Made by a program: the position numbers and the translations under genes
Assembly (NCBI GenBank): GCA_009691845.1
Contig: SIAJ01000002.1
Coordinates: forward strand, 1 to 64,000
Direction of reading: 5' to 3'
DNA: 64,000 nucleotides
From: Gemmataceae bacterium
GTDB taxonomy: Bacteria; Planctomycetota; Planctomycetia; Gemmatales; Gemmataceae
The notes under the pieces: model-generated
What the model saw: the letters and a program-made list of their open reading frames with translations, nothing else
What the model was told of the DNA's origin: nothing
Databases searched by the model: none
Part shown: piece by piece, positions 21,274-30,197 of the stretch
How the letters are laid out: every line of letters begins with the position of its first letter
Numbering within the stretch: the stretch's first letter is position 1

Positions 21274-22266
21274 ATGGCCGTCAACCAACCCCCGCAGTAC
21301 CACGATGCCGAGGCCGAGTACAAGAAGGCCCGCACGCCCGAAGATAAGCTCGTCGCCCTCAAGAAAATGTGGGTGATCCTGCCCAAGCACAAGGCGAGCG
21401 AAAAAGTTCAGGTCATCCTCAAGTCCAAGATCTCGGAATTGAACGATGAGATTGAGACGATCAAGGCTGGGCCGAAGAAGGCGACTGCCAGCTACAAGAT
21501 TCCACGCCAGGGTGCAGGCACGATTGTGTTCCTCGGCGGGCCGAACGGCGGCAAAAGCAGCCTGCTGCGAAAACTCACGAAGGCGACACCAGAAGTGGCC
21601 CCGTATCCGTTCACGACACGCGAGCCAATTCCCGGCATGATGGACTGGGAGGACGTTCGCCTGCAACTGATCGACCTACCGCCGATCACCGCTGACTTCT
21701 ACGAACCCTACGTCACGGACTTCGCCCGTACGGCCGATGCCGCCGTGTTGATCGTCGATCTTGGCGATGACGATGGCCCGTTTGCCGTGGAAACGGTGCT
21801 CGAACGCCTGGCGGGCCGCAAGATTCATCTGGTTGGCACGCCGCCGGAAAGCTCGGACGATCCGACGTTGTTCCATGTGCGAACACTGATGGTCGCGAAC
21901 AAAGTGGATGCGGAAGGTGCGAGTGATCGGCTCGATATTCTCCGCGAGATGATCGGCGACAAGATGCCGATCCTGCCGATCGCGGCGGAGAAGGGCGAAG
22001 GCATGGACGAATTCCGCACCCGTCTTTTCCAGTTGCTCGGCGTCATTCGCATCTATGGCAAGCAACCCGGCAAACAGGCCGACATGAAATCGCCATTCAC
22101 GATCCCCGATGGAGGAAACGTGCTCGATTTCGCGGAAGTGGTCCATTCGGATCTGGCGGAAGGCTTGAAGGCCGCAAAAGTCTGGGGCAGCGCCCAGTTC
22201 GATGGCCAGACAGTGAAACGGGACCACGTTCTACGAGACAAGGATGTGGTTGAGTTAACGATGTAA
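21274..22266 (+). CDS. DRG/Obg-like GTPase with C-terminal TGS domain
   Basis: 330 residues. Helical N-terminus (1-75), then a GTPase domain with G1 GGPNGGKSSLL (about 89-99), G2/threonine in YPFTTREP, G3 IDLPP and G4 NKVD. The last ~75 residues (GGNVLDFAEVVHSDLAEGLKAAKVWG..., ending HVLRDKDVVELTM) are a TGS domain. This resembles the DRG family of translation-associated GTPases. In G3 the usual DxPG glycine is proline (DLPP), which may slow or alter hydrolysis. Probably cytoplasmic and ribosome-associated; specific function unknown. Confidence 0.85.
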   Translation: MAVNQPPQYHDAEAEYKKARTPEDKLVALKKMWVILPKHKASEKVQVILKSKISELNDEIETIKAGPKKATASYKIPRQGAGTIVFLGGPNGGKSSLLRKLTKATPEVAPYPFTTREPIPGMMDWEDVRLQLIDLPPITADFYEPYVTDFARTADAAVLIVDLGDDDGPFAVETVLERLAGRKIHLVGTPPESSDDPTLFHVRTLMVANKVDAEGASDRLDILREMIGDKMPILPIAAEKGEGMDEFRTRLFQLLGVIRIYGKQPGKQADMKSPFTIPDGGNVLDFAEVVHSDLAEGLKAAKVWGSAQFDGQTVKRDHVLRDKDVVELTM

Positions 22267-22284
22267 TGGGGACGAGAATCTACT

Positions 22285-22368
22285 TTGAACACGAATCTTC
22301 ACTAATCCACGCCAATAAAGACGCTGAAATGGAGCCTTCTGCTTGGATTCGTGAAGATTCGTGTTCAA
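22285..22368. repeat. 25-bp inverted repeat between convergent genes
   Basis: Arms at 22285-22309 and 22344-22368 (TTGAACACGAATCTTCAC... and its complement) match over 25 bp with one mismatch and a 34-nt loop. It fills the gap between the GTPase stop and the stop of the minus-strand gene at 22388; it may terminate both, but has no T-run. Confidence 0.8.
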
Positions 22369-22387
22369 GGTTCTTGCAAGTAGGCGT

Positions 22388-24139
22388 TCATTTCCCCGGT
22401 CCCACGCTGATCACCTTCACGCGTTGCTTGCCGGTTTCCACCGACACGGGCGAAGGCAATTCCATCTGGCCGACATTGCCAGCGCGGTCCATCGCTTCGA
22501 TGCGAAGATAGATCGGGCCGGATAAGTTGGCCGGCAACGTCCAGCGATAGACCCCTTCGTTCTTGTAGCCGCTGACGATCACGTTCCACGGGCCATCGGA
22601 CTTGCTCGCGTAATACAGGTTGATCGAATTGCCGAGCAGGTTCGTGTCGCTCGCGGTCCAGGTCAGAATCATCGAACCTTCGTCGGAGCCGATGGTCGGC
22701 GGTTGAAGATTCACGGCCGGGGCGGTTGAATCGATCTCGACTAGGCAATCGATTTCCTCACCTGGTTCGGGCTGCTTGCCTCCGCCATTCGGTCGAATCC
22801 GGATGCCGAACACGCCATCCGATGGGAGCGTCAGCTTGGCAGGAGAAATTCCAGCCGATTGATCGACGAGCAATTTCCAGCTCCGGCCACCGTCTAGAGT
22901 GGCCCAGAAGTCCGTCTTTTTCGTACTGCGGGCATTTTCCGGAAGTTCATAATTGATCGAGATCGAACGCGTGTTCAGAACCTCATTCGAAGCGGTCTTC
23001 TCAACCGGTTTCTTTTCAATGCCCGGCACTTCCGGCGGCATCACGTCGCTCGGCTTGAGCGTCGCACGATCCGGCGCGAGTGCCGGTGGGGGAAGAATAT
23101 CAATCGGTGCCTTTGCCGCAGGGGCTTCGAGAAGCGGGGTCATCGGCATATCGGGCAGTTTGAGGTCCGGAGTTTCCGGAAGCTTGCTCGGTGCGACCGG
23201 AATCTTCAGGACCGGTTCGTTCGGAATGGGAACGTCCGGGCGCTCCGGTTGCTTGATGTTCAGCGGTTTCGGAATTTTTATGTCCGGAGTTCCATCCGGA
23301 AACTTGATGGCCGGCGCGTTCGGCAATACCGGAAAAGAAGGTTGATCGATCTTCGGAAATTTCGGTGGGTCTGTGAAGCCGGTACCGCGAACATCTGGCG
23401 GAATCGGAGCCGTGTATGGTTCGGCGTCTTTCGGCAGCAAGGTCGGATCAGGCCGGCCTCGATCGATGACGGTGGCGGGAGGACCATCGCTTCGCGCAGC
23501 ACCCCCGAGATCGACCTCCTTCATGTTCCGATTCCCCGCCCGATCGGCCGCCGTCACGCGAATCTTGCTTTTCAAAACATCGCTTGAAGGCAGGCGAAAC
23601 AAGGTCGGCGTATCTGCTCCGGCGGGTTGCAGCGGCTTCCAGGTAAAATCGGCCGCCTGGTAGAGCGCACGCAACGAGTGCGAGTCCGGGTTGGCGTCGC
23701 GAATCTGGAATTGAAGTAGCGTTTCGCCACGGCTCGTCGCGGGCTGAACGCTAATCTCCGGCGGCGTGGTATCAACGATGACGACGCGATGAGCGGCCGC
23801 GGCCTCGACGTTGGCCGGCGTGGCAATCCCCTTACGATCCACCGTGACAAACGTGAACTTGTATTCGCCGTCGGTGGGTGCCTTGAAGTCGAACGCGGCC
23901 TGGCTCGCGGATGCGGTCAGAGCGCATTCCCAGCGACCGGCTGGGCCTTGCACATAGAACTTGATCTCGGCGAGGTTCGCGCGTGTGCGTGCATCCATCT
24001 CCACGGGCATGCGGAGTGAGGCATGTTTGGTGTAGATCGGAGCCGGGTCTTGAGCAAAGACCACCCCGGCTTGCAGGGACAACCCTGCGACCGAAGCCAA
24101 TCCGAACTGCCACAATCGTCTTTTGCTAATCTGGAACAC
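22388..24139 (-). CDS. Secreted protein with proline-rich linker and Ig-like modules
   Basis: 583 residues from a GTG start (24139) that has AGAGGGGG 6 nt upstream; the frame is open to 24184. Signal peptide about 1-30. Beta-rich modules of the Ig/fibronectin type lie at about 35-200 (EYKFTFVTVDRKG, TTPPEISVQPATS, IRVTAADRAGNRNMKEV) and about 390-580 (NLYYASKSDGPWNVIVSGY, IYLRIEAMDRAGNVGQMELP). Between them a ~170-residue linker is built of short repeats like PDIKIPKP, PVLKIPVAP and PDLKLPDMP. Probably a cell-surface or periplasmic structural protein. 65 nt downstream of the gene below, so likely one operon. No known family recognised. Confidence 0.78.
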   Translation of the reverse strand: MFQISKRRLWQFGLASVAGLSLQAGVVFAQDPAPIYTKHASLRMPVEMDARTRANLAEIKFYVQGPAGRWECALTASASQAAFDFKAPTDGEYKFTFVTVDRKGIATPANVEAAAAHRVVIVDTTPPEISVQPATSRGETLLQFQIRDANPDSHSLRALYQAADFTWKPLQPAGADTPTLFRLPSSDVLKSKIRVTAADRAGNRNMKEVDLGGAARSDGPPATVIDRGRPDPTLLPKDAEPYTAPIPPDVRGTGFTDPPKFPKIDQPSFPVLPNAPAIKFPDGTPDIKIPKPLNIKQPERPDVPIPNEPVLKIPVAPSKLPETPDLKLPDMPMTPLLEAPAAKAPIDILPPPALAPDRATLKPSDVMPPEVPGIEKKPVEKTASNEVLNTRSISINYELPENARSTKKTDFWATLDGGRSWKLLVDQSAGISPAKLTLPSDGVFGIRIRPNGGGKQPEPGEEIDCLVEIDSTAPAVNLQPPTIGSDEGSMILTWTASDTNLLGNSINLYYASKSDGPWNVIVSGYKNEGVYRWTLPANLSGPIYLRIEAMDRAGNVGQMELPSPVSVETGKQRVKVISVGPGK

Positions 24140-24204
24140 GTCGATCCCCCTCTGAGTAGCCGGCCTCGCGAATCGCTTCCCCAACGATTTCGCGAACGAT
24201 GAAT

Positions 24205-25587
24205 TTACTTCGAGCCAATTCGCATTTCGATGCTCTTATCCAGAACTCGTCCCGTTGGCTGATCGGTTGAGTTCACGCGCAGCTTATAATCGCCCTGAGG
24301 CACATTCGGCACGCACAGGCGGAAGTTGCGGTAGTAATCCTGCGGTGGAGTCGAAACTCGGTCCGGTTCTTCCTTCGGCTCGGCCTTCCACACAACCTTG
24401 TTGGCCGCATCCAACAATTCCAGGTTGCTCATCAGCGAAATGAAATAGCCGGATTTCGGATCGCCCACGCAACTGAAGTTGGACAGTTCGAGATACAAGT
24501 AGACGATGTCACCCGGTCGAAACGTGTGCTTTTCCGGAAACGGCTCCACGTGTGCGAAGTTATGCACTTCACGACAGAGCCGCATGTTGCTCGCCTTGAG
24601 CGAGGCTTTCGATCGAAGCGGATTCGGTGCCTGCGTCAGGAGATCGAGCAGCATGTCCATTTCTTCCGGCTTCATCTGTGCGAGCTTGCCTTCGCTGAGC
24701 CGCACCAGGGCGGGCATGAGCGAGAGCAACATCTGTTGACTGGCCGGATCGCAGGCTTTCAAATGATCAACGGCGTCTTCGGGTCGCTTCTGCTGGTAGG
24801 CACGCACGGCCTGAAGGAGGGGCGATTCACCGGTCGCGGAAACGGGCTGGATGGTCCCGACATCAGTCGGGACTGGTGACAGCTTCGGGTCGAGAGAAAA
24901 GAGATCAAGAGCGGCGTCATTTGGATGGACCGACGAGCCAATCACTCCAGGCGGTAGCACGGCCGGCTTGAGTTTGGGTGTCGGTGCAAGGACCGGAGGC
25001 GCATCATCAATATTGAATTTTGGAGCGAGCACTTCGGCAGGCTTGATCGTCGGTGCGGATACATTCGCAGGCGACTTCACCTCGTCCCGGGTCGGAATCG
25101 GCTTCAGTGGCTCGGCTCGAATGGTCGTTGGTGTCTCGACGAGCGGCAACGCTCCGATGCGAATCACCGGATCCCTTGCGCGAATGATACCCTCGGCATC
25201 CGGGATTGGATCCGGAAGCGCCACATTCTTTTCAACAGGGGTCGCGATCGGCTTGGCTGCCTCAACGACCATCGGCGGTGTAATCTCCGGAGCCTTGTGC
25301 TCGACGGGTATGAACTCCGTCAGGGCCGGCCCTTCCGGAACCGGCGGAGTCCCCGCGAAGGGTACTGTGTTTTTGGTGAGAGTTAACGGAGCTTCCGTCC
25401 GAATCTCCGCGAAGGACTCGGATTTCCGGGTCGTTTTGGAAACGAGGACCCCTCCCGTCGTTGTCTTCGCAACAACGGCCGGATGAACGCTGGGCCGCTG
25501 CGCCTCCGAGTTCAATTGCGGAGCCATGCAGGCTGGCAACAGACTTGCAGTGAACGCAGTACCCGCAAACAACAATCGTCGTGTCAT
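24205..25587 (-). CDS. Probable lipoprotein with proline-rich N-terminal half
   Basis: 460 residues from ATG 25587 (GAGG 6 nt upstream; the frame runs to 25716). The N-terminus TRRLLFAGTAFTASLLPAC has a lipobox-like LLPAC, so the protein is probably a lipoprotein with Cys20 lipidated. Residues 30-300 are low-complexity Pro/Val/Thr/Lys, without a recognised fold. The C-terminal ~160 residues look folded (HTFRPGDIVYLYLELSNFSC..., NFRLCVPNVPQGDYKLRV), a beta-sandwich pattern. It is probably the first gene of a two-gene unit with the Ig-like protein; function unknown. Confidence 0.75.
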   Translation of the reverse strand: MTRRLLFAGTAFTASLLPACMAPQLNSEAQRPSVHPAVVAKTTTGGVLVSKTTRKSESFAEIRTEAPLTLTKNTVPFAGTPPVPEGPALTEFIPVEHKAPEITPPMVVEAAKPIATPVEKNVALPDPIPDAEGIIRARDPVIRIGALPLVETPTTIRAEPLKPIPTRDEVKSPANVSAPTIKPAEVLAPKFNIDDAPPVLAPTPKLKPAVLPPGVIGSSVHPNDAALDLFSLDPKLSPVPTDVGTIQPVSATGESPLLQAVRAYQQKRPEDAVDHLKACDPASQQMLLSLMPALVRLSEGKLAQMKPEEMDMLLDLLTQAPNPLRSKASLKASNMRLCREVHNFAHVEPFPEKHTFRPGDIVYLYLELSNFSCVGDPKSGYFISLMSNLELLDAANKVVWKAEPKEEPDRVSTPPQDYYRNFRLCVPNVPQGDYKLRVNSTDQPTGRVLDKSIEMRIGSK

Positions 25588-25815
25588 CCCGGACCTCGCC
25601 CGCTCGGACCTTCGCAGTGAAGAAACCGTAGAGCCAGCGGAGATACCGCGACAGGCGGGACAGTCAAGGGCAAGTTGTCCCGTGGAAAACGTGGTCGTTT
25701 CTAACATTCTCGACAAGTCCCGCAGACCGCCAGCGTGGAGATTGCCCAGCTTTCTCCAGCCGCGTTGTCACGGCATTCTCTGTGCATTCGCCCGATTTCC
25801 GGGTACTCTGTAGAT

Positions 25816-27201
25816 ATGATCGATCGACGCAATTTACTCATACGCTCAGGCCTGGGGTTTGGGGCGCTGGCACTGGCGGACATGCTGGCGGGGCAAGCTC
25901 CGGTTGCTAACGCTCCCGGCTCGCCTTTGGCACCGAAGAAGCCGCACTTTCCCGGCAAGGCCAAGCACGTTGTTCACCTGTTCATGAACGGCGGCCCAAG
26001 TCAAGTCGATACGTTTGATCCGAAGCCGATGCTCGACAAGCATCACGGCAAGCCACTGCCTTCGACGAATCTGCGTACGGAGCGAAAGACCGGCGCGGCC
26101 ATGCGTTCGCCGTTCAAGTTTCAGAAGCACGGCCAGGCCGGCATCGAGGTGAGCGAACTCTTCACTCAGACGGCCCGCCACATTGACGACATGTGCGTCA
26201 TCCGCTCGATGCACGCGGAGGTGCCCAATCACGAACCGTCTTTGATGCTGATGAACTGCGGCGACGGCCGATTGCCGAGGCCTAGCATGGGGGCCTGGAT
26301 CACGTATGGCCTGGGCAGCGAGAATCAGAATCTTCCGGGCTTCGTGGCCATGTGCCCCGGCGGGTATCCGATCGTTGCGACGCAAAACTGGCGTTCCGCG
26401 TTTCTGCCAGGGGCCTATCAGGGAACCTACATCGACACGCAGCATTCGGATGTGCAAAAGCTGATCGAGAACATTCGCAACAACGGCATGTCGCTCGCCG
26501 ACCAGCGCAAGCAACTCGATGTGTTGAAAAAACTCAACGAGTGGCATCGCGAGACGCGTTCGACCGACCCCGCTCTCGAAGCCCGGATTGAATCGTTCGA
26601 ACTCGCCTATCGCATGCAGTCCGAGGCGGCCGAGGCGTTCGACATCAATCGCGAGCCACTGAAAGTCCGCGAGCGTTACGGTGCCGGAACGCAAGGCCGC
26701 CAGCTACTCATCGCTCGTCGCCTGATCGAACGCGGCGTCCGTTTCGTGCAAGTCTGGAGCGGAGCCGGGCAACCGTGGGACAATCACGACGGGCTGGAAA
26801 CTCAGCACCGCAAACTCGCACTGGACTGGGATCGACCGATTGCAGTATTCATGGACGATCTGAAAGCACGTGGCCTGTTCGATGAAACACTCGTGATGTG
26901 GGGAGGTGAATTCGGCCGCACGCCGGTTGCCGAACTTCCGGGCCTGAGTGGCCGCGACCATAATCACTACGGTTTTTCCATGTGGCTTGCCGGCGGCGGC
27001 GTCAAAGGCGGCCAGACGATCGGCGCAACCGACGATTTTGGCTTCGCGGCCGTGGAAGACAAAGTCCACGTACACGATCTGCACGCGACCATCCTGCACC
27101 TACTTGGGTTCGACCACGAAAAACTGACCTTCCGACTCGCGGGCCGAGATTTCCGGCTTACGGACGTGCATGGAAAAGTTGTGAAGCAGATCCTCAGATA
27201 A
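25816..27201 (+). CDS. DUF1501 family protein
   Basis: 461 residues. DUF1501 proteins are related to the alkaline phosphatase/sulfatase fold and are abundant in planctomycetes. The N-terminus MIDRRNLLIRSGLGFGALAL is twin-arginine-like. Family landmarks are HLFMNGGPSQVDTFDPKP (about 53), the helical middle, GVRFVQVWSGAGQPWDNHDG, TLVMWGGEFGRTP and GGRDHNHYGF-type (GRDHNHYG here). It lacks a nearby DUF1549 partner, unlike the later copies. The longer frame from 25735 overlaps the 5' region of the divergent gene; ATG 25816 begins the signal sequence. Hydrolase activity is inferred only from the fold. Confidence 0.9.
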   Translation: MIDRRNLLIRSGLGFGALALADMLAGQAPVANAPGSPLAPKKPHFPGKAKHVVHLFMNGGPSQVDTFDPKPMLDKHHGKPLPSTNLRTERKTGAAMRSPFKFQKHGQAGIEVSELFTQTARHIDDMCVIRSMHAEVPNHEPSLMLMNCGDGRLPRPSMGAWITYGLGSENQNLPGFVAMCPGGYPIVATQNWRSAFLPGAYQGTYIDTQHSDVQKLIENIRNNGMSLADQRKQLDVLKKLNEWHRETRSTDPALEARIESFELAYRMQSEAAEAFDINREPLKVRERYGAGTQGRQLLIARRLIERGVRFVQVWSGAGQPWDNHDGLETQHRKLALDWDRPIAVFMDDLKARGLFDETLVMWGGEFGRTPVAELPGLSGRDHNHYGFSMWLAGGGVKGGQTIGATDDFGFAAVEDKVHVHDLHATILHLLGFDHEKLTFRLAGRDFRLTDVHGKVVKQILR

Positions 27202-27251
27202 TCACGACTCCGACTTCTTCCTTCGTGTTCTTCTTGGATAAGTAGCTGAAA

Positions 27252-27324
27252 TGCCCCCGGCAGGATTCGAACCTGCGACCTTCGCTTTAGGAAAGCGCTG
27301 CTCTATCCCCTGAGCTACGGGGGC
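27252..27324 (-). tRNA. tRNA-Arg (anticodon CCT)
   Basis: Full cloverleaf on the minus strand: acceptor GCCCCCG/CGGGGGC, D-arm GCTC...GAGC, anticodon arm CGCT-TTCCTAA-AGCG with anticodon CCT, variable loop AGGTC, T-arm GCAGG-TTCGAAT-CCTGC, and discriminator A. The first anticodon-stem pair is G:A, which is tolerated. CCA is not encoded. It reads AGG codons. Confidence 0.95.
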
Positions 27325-27747
27325 CGATACTATTTTTCCCGTCGTTTTTCACCATTCCCTAATCTTACCTTTGCTTGACTACACCCGATACTCCACCTTT
27401 TGACCCGTGCCACACGTTCGACAGGTGTAGTCTACACCCGAAGGGATCATCATGGCGAAGTAGAAGGCCGGCGGCAAGTTTCCTCTCTTCCTTCACGGTT
27501 CACTCAAGGATCGGACCACGGCCCGTGCCGCAAGAGTCGGCCGCAAGGCTACGCGGGATGAACGAACTCGCACATCCCCACGGCGTGAACGCACCGAGCA
27601 CGACGCCTTCGAGGAGTGCGGGAGACTTCACTACCAGAGGAGACAAATTCTCCCACAGATTCCCAGGCCGAAAGCGGCCGGGATTAGCGAAGGGGCACAT
27701 TCAGAGTTGTGCATGAATGACAGGTTTACCAGGCACTCTCAACGAGT
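27325..27747. other. Intergenic region beside the tRNA gene
   Basis: About 420 bp with no intact gene. It contains TTGACT at 27375, a perfect palindrome GGTGTAG-T-CTACACC (27424-27438), and a short recombinase-like coding relic at 27452. Open frames in the remainder look non-protein-like. Confidence 0.45.
27452..27550 (+). pseudogene. Possible remnant of a site-specific recombinase N-terminus
   Basis: ATG at 27452 after AAGGGA starts MAK, then an in-frame TAG, then KAGGKFPLFLHGSLKDRTTA. From memory, 'MAKK-x-GGKFPLFLHGS' is the start of many planctomycete tyrosine recombinases, whose next residues (QWAKK...KYYFG) are not present here. The relic lies beside a tRNA-Arg gene, a usual integration target. 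If right, it marks an old element. Low confidence: short, degenerate and identified by eye only. Confidence 0.3.
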
Positions 27748-28944
27748 TCATCTTTGGGAAGCATCAGGCATCCTCGCCGCTAGCGCCAACGCCAATCCAA
27801 CAAGCGTAACCGTGACGAGGCTCAATCCCAAACTGACAAAATGCCACTCCGCGAACGATGAACGAGCGACCTCCGCCAACACCGAATCGGGATGGAACCG
27901 CTCGATCCGTAAGGCGGAAACCTGGTTCGAGATCGGCCAGCCCAGCACGATTGTCAGGGCCGCGAGAGACAGGACCACGACACGCAAGCGATGCACTTTT
28001 CCCGGTTGCTTTCGCCAGCCGAATGCCGTGATTAGCCCCAAACACGCACAGACTGCTTGCAATTGAAAGAACTTCGGGAACACGGGGCCCACGGCAGAGC
28101 CTGCAAGCGCGTTCGCGAGGTCCTTCTTTTGCGATTCCGTTGCCCCAGCGGCGATGGGGAGGTTTGCCGTACGGTCGCTCGGGGCCGATTTGACGACGGC
28201 TGGGAACGCTTCAAAAAACTGTGCTGGTACGACGATGAAGTTGAACATCACCATCGCTCCGAACCATAGGCCGACAGCCAGCACATGAATGCCGCGAACG
28301 ACGGTTCGAAACATGGGCTTGTCCTCCAGACGATTCTCGGTTCCCTTCAAAATACGTTTCACGTTGGCAAAGTGTTTCAACACCAACAAGGCCGAGCCTC
28401 CAATGCAGAAGAGTGTGATGACGATCGACTCTTCCGCAAACGGATCGCGGACCGAAAGCAGCCGGGCCGCGCAGAGCATCGCAACCGCGGCGAGTGAGCC
28501 CAGCGACACCATCCGCGAACTCGCGGTGGCCGCAGCCCATGCCAAACAGGCGAGAGCCATCGGGCCGGGCATGAGCACGAACACGGTGCCTGCACCGGTT
28601 GCCACCCCTTTGCCACCTCGAAAACGCAAGTAAATTGGAAAAAGGTGGCCCAGGAATGCGCAAACGGCCGAGCCGACACGCAGTGCGTTTGGCAGCCCGA
28701 AGGCTTCGTGCAACTCGCTCGGTAACAGGCCTGTCAGCAAGACCGGCCCGGCACCCTTCATGAAATCGAACACAAAGACGAGCAAGCCGAACTTTCGGCC
28801 GAGCACTCGGCCCACATTGGTCGCCCCGATGTTGCCGCTGCCGGCGTGAAAAATGTCCACGCCGCGAGCACGGGCGATCAACCAGCCGAACGGGATGGCT
28901 CCGACAAAGTACGAGGCGACGAGAGTAAGGATGGCAAGGAGCAT
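27748..28944 (-). CDS. plsY: PlsY glycerol-3-phosphate acyltransferase fused to a DUF4149-like domain
   Basis: 398 residues. Residues 1-206 are PlsY, the membrane enzyme making lysophosphatidic acid from acyl-phosphate: GSGNIGATNVG (35-45), GHLFPIYLRFRGGKGVATGAG (99-119, in two parts) and the C-terminal KHFANVKRILKGTE. From about 211 a second membrane module follows (VVRGIHVLAVGLWFGAMVMFNFIVVP... LITAFGW... LALALAARM), about 185 residues with four transmembrane segments of the DUF4149 type. The join is internal to one frame, so this is a real fusion. It ends the LPS operon, 7 nt after the glycosyltransferase gene. Confidence 0.88.
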   Translation of the reverse strand: MLLAILTLVASYFVGAIPFGWLIARARGVDIFHAGSGNIGATNVGRVLGRKFGLLVFVFDFMKGAGPVLLTGLLPSELHEAFGLPNALRVGSAVCAFLGHLFPIYLRFRGGKGVATGAGTVFVLMPGPMALACLAWAAATASSRMVSLGSLAAVAMLCAARLLSVRDPFAEESIVITLFCIGGSALLVLKHFANVKRILKGTENRLEDKPMFRTVVRGIHVLAVGLWFGAMVMFNFIVVPAQFFEAFPAVVKSAPSDRTANLPIAAGATESQKKDLANALAGSAVGPVFPKFFQLQAVCACLGLITAFGWRKQPGKVHRLRVVVLSLAALTIVLGWPISNQVSALRIERFHPDSVLAEVARSSFAEWHFVSLGLSLVTVTLVGLALALAARMPDASQR

Positions 28945-28951
28945 GGTGATC

Positions 28952-30124
28952 TCAGGCTACGAGCGTCCCACGCTTACGAGCGAGCACTTCCTCGAATATT
29001 CCGAACAATCGGCGATAGTGATCCTCAAACGTCCATTTTTGCCCGGCTTCCGCAGCAGCAAGTTTGCGAGCCGGCAACTGGATCGGATCGCACATCTTCG
29101 CAATGGCCGCCGCGAGTTCGTCTGCGTCGTGCGGATCTTGCACGATCGGGTCGCCCGACGGCAGCAGTTCGCTCGCGCCGTTGTAACGCGTAGTCAGCAC
29201 CGGTAGCCCGCAGGCAAGAGCCTCGAGAGCCACCAACGAACAGGGATCGTAGAAGGTCGGGTGCACCAGAAAGTCCGCGGCGAAATAGGCATCGCGTGGA
29301 TCAGCACGAAACCCCAAGAACCTCACGCGATCGCCGATGCCAAGTTGTTTCGCCAACGCTTCATACCGAGCGTACTTGGCACTACCGACTACCATCAGTC
29401 GAAACCGGCTTTCGCGCGGAACATGGGCCATCGCTTTCAATAGCTGAGCCAATCCCTTGAGCCGATAGTTCATGCCGATGAACAACCCGATGGCATCGTC
29501 GGCCGTTGCTTGCCAGGATAGCCGTTCAGCAGCCCGGCGTGCGAGTCGATCCACTGCGACAAATCGCTCCGGGTCAATCGATGCGTGAAGGACGCGTACC
29601 GAAGAGTGGTCCAGGCCGAGGAACTTTCGGAAGTGCTCTGCCACCATCTGACTGATGGCCAGCACCTGGGGTCGCGGCGAAGCCAGATACTGCCGGCTTT
29701 CCAGTCGGGAAAACGAGTAGGAACTCAAATCTAGAAGTCGAGCAAAACGAGCCGATACGCGATCGAGCCCCGGTTCGTGTTTGATGAGGTTTTGCACGCG
29801 AGAGGCACTGTGCAAGCCCCCCTGGGGATAGAGAACATCCTGGCCCCAGGTTTTGTCGAAACCCATCGAGACATCGACCGGGTTAGCGAGCAACGCATGA
29901 ATGCATGCCGATGCGAATCGCCAGGGCTTCGAAAATCGCGGTCCTGTCGGCCGTGGAATCTTGTGATAGACGGTGGCAGAGGGTAATGCGTCCGCGTCCC
30001 ACCGACTGGCGAACAGATGCACTCCATGCCCATCGCGGGCAAGCCGGCGTGCCAAATCGCTGATGTAGTGCTCGCAACCCCCACGAGCTGGCAACACACT
30101 CTCGTAGCACAAACCAATTTCCAT
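28952..30124 (-). CDS. Glycosyltransferase family 4
   Basis: 390 residues, GT-B fold, no signal peptide. N-terminal ARGGCEHYISDLARRLARDGHGVHLFA is the acceptor-side glycine-rich loop. The C-terminal half has the nucleotide-sugar region (FIGMNYRLKGLAQLLKAM, RVRFLGFRAD, DFLVHPTFYDPCSLVALEALACGLPVLTT), with the E-x7-E motif in that last stretch. It resembles WaaG-type LPS core glucosyltransferases. ATG 30124 is chosen (GGGGAG 4-5 nt upstream); two in-frame ATGs lie up to 8 codons further up. Sixth gene of the LPS operon, likely adding a hexose to the core. Confidence 0.9.
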   Translation of the reverse strand: MEIGLCYESVLPARGGCEHYISDLARRLARDGHGVHLFASRWDADALPSATVYHKIPRPTGPRFSKPWRFASACIHALLANPVDVSMGFDKTWGQDVLYPQGGLHSASRVQNLIKHEPGLDRVSARFARLLDLSSYSFSRLESRQYLASPRPQVLAISQMVAEHFRKFLGLDHSSVRVLHASIDPERFVAVDRLARRAAERLSWQATADDAIGLFIGMNYRLKGLAQLLKAMAHVPRESRFRLMVVGSAKYARYEALAKQLGIGDRVRFLGFRADPRDAYFAADFLVHPTFYDPCSLVALEALACGLPVLTTRYNGASELLPSGDPIVQDPHDADELAAAIAKMCDPIQLPARKLAAAEAGQKWTFEDHYRRLFGIFEEVLARKRGTLVA

Positions 30125-30140
30125 TCGCTCCCCCATAGTA

Positions 30141-30185
30141 GTCGGCACACTCCGTGTGCCGACCCCCGCACACGGAGTCTGCGGG
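30141..30185. repeat. Pair of dispersed palindromes within the LPS operon
   Basis: GTCGGCACAC-TCC-GTGTGCCGAC (10-bp perfect stem, 30141-30163) and CCCGCACAC-GGA-GTCTGCGGG (one mismatch, 30165-30185). They occupy most of the 73-bp gap between the kinase stop and the glycosyltransferase start and could attenuate or stabilise the transcript. Confidence 0.8.
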
Positions 30186-30197
30186 CTACTTTAGTTC

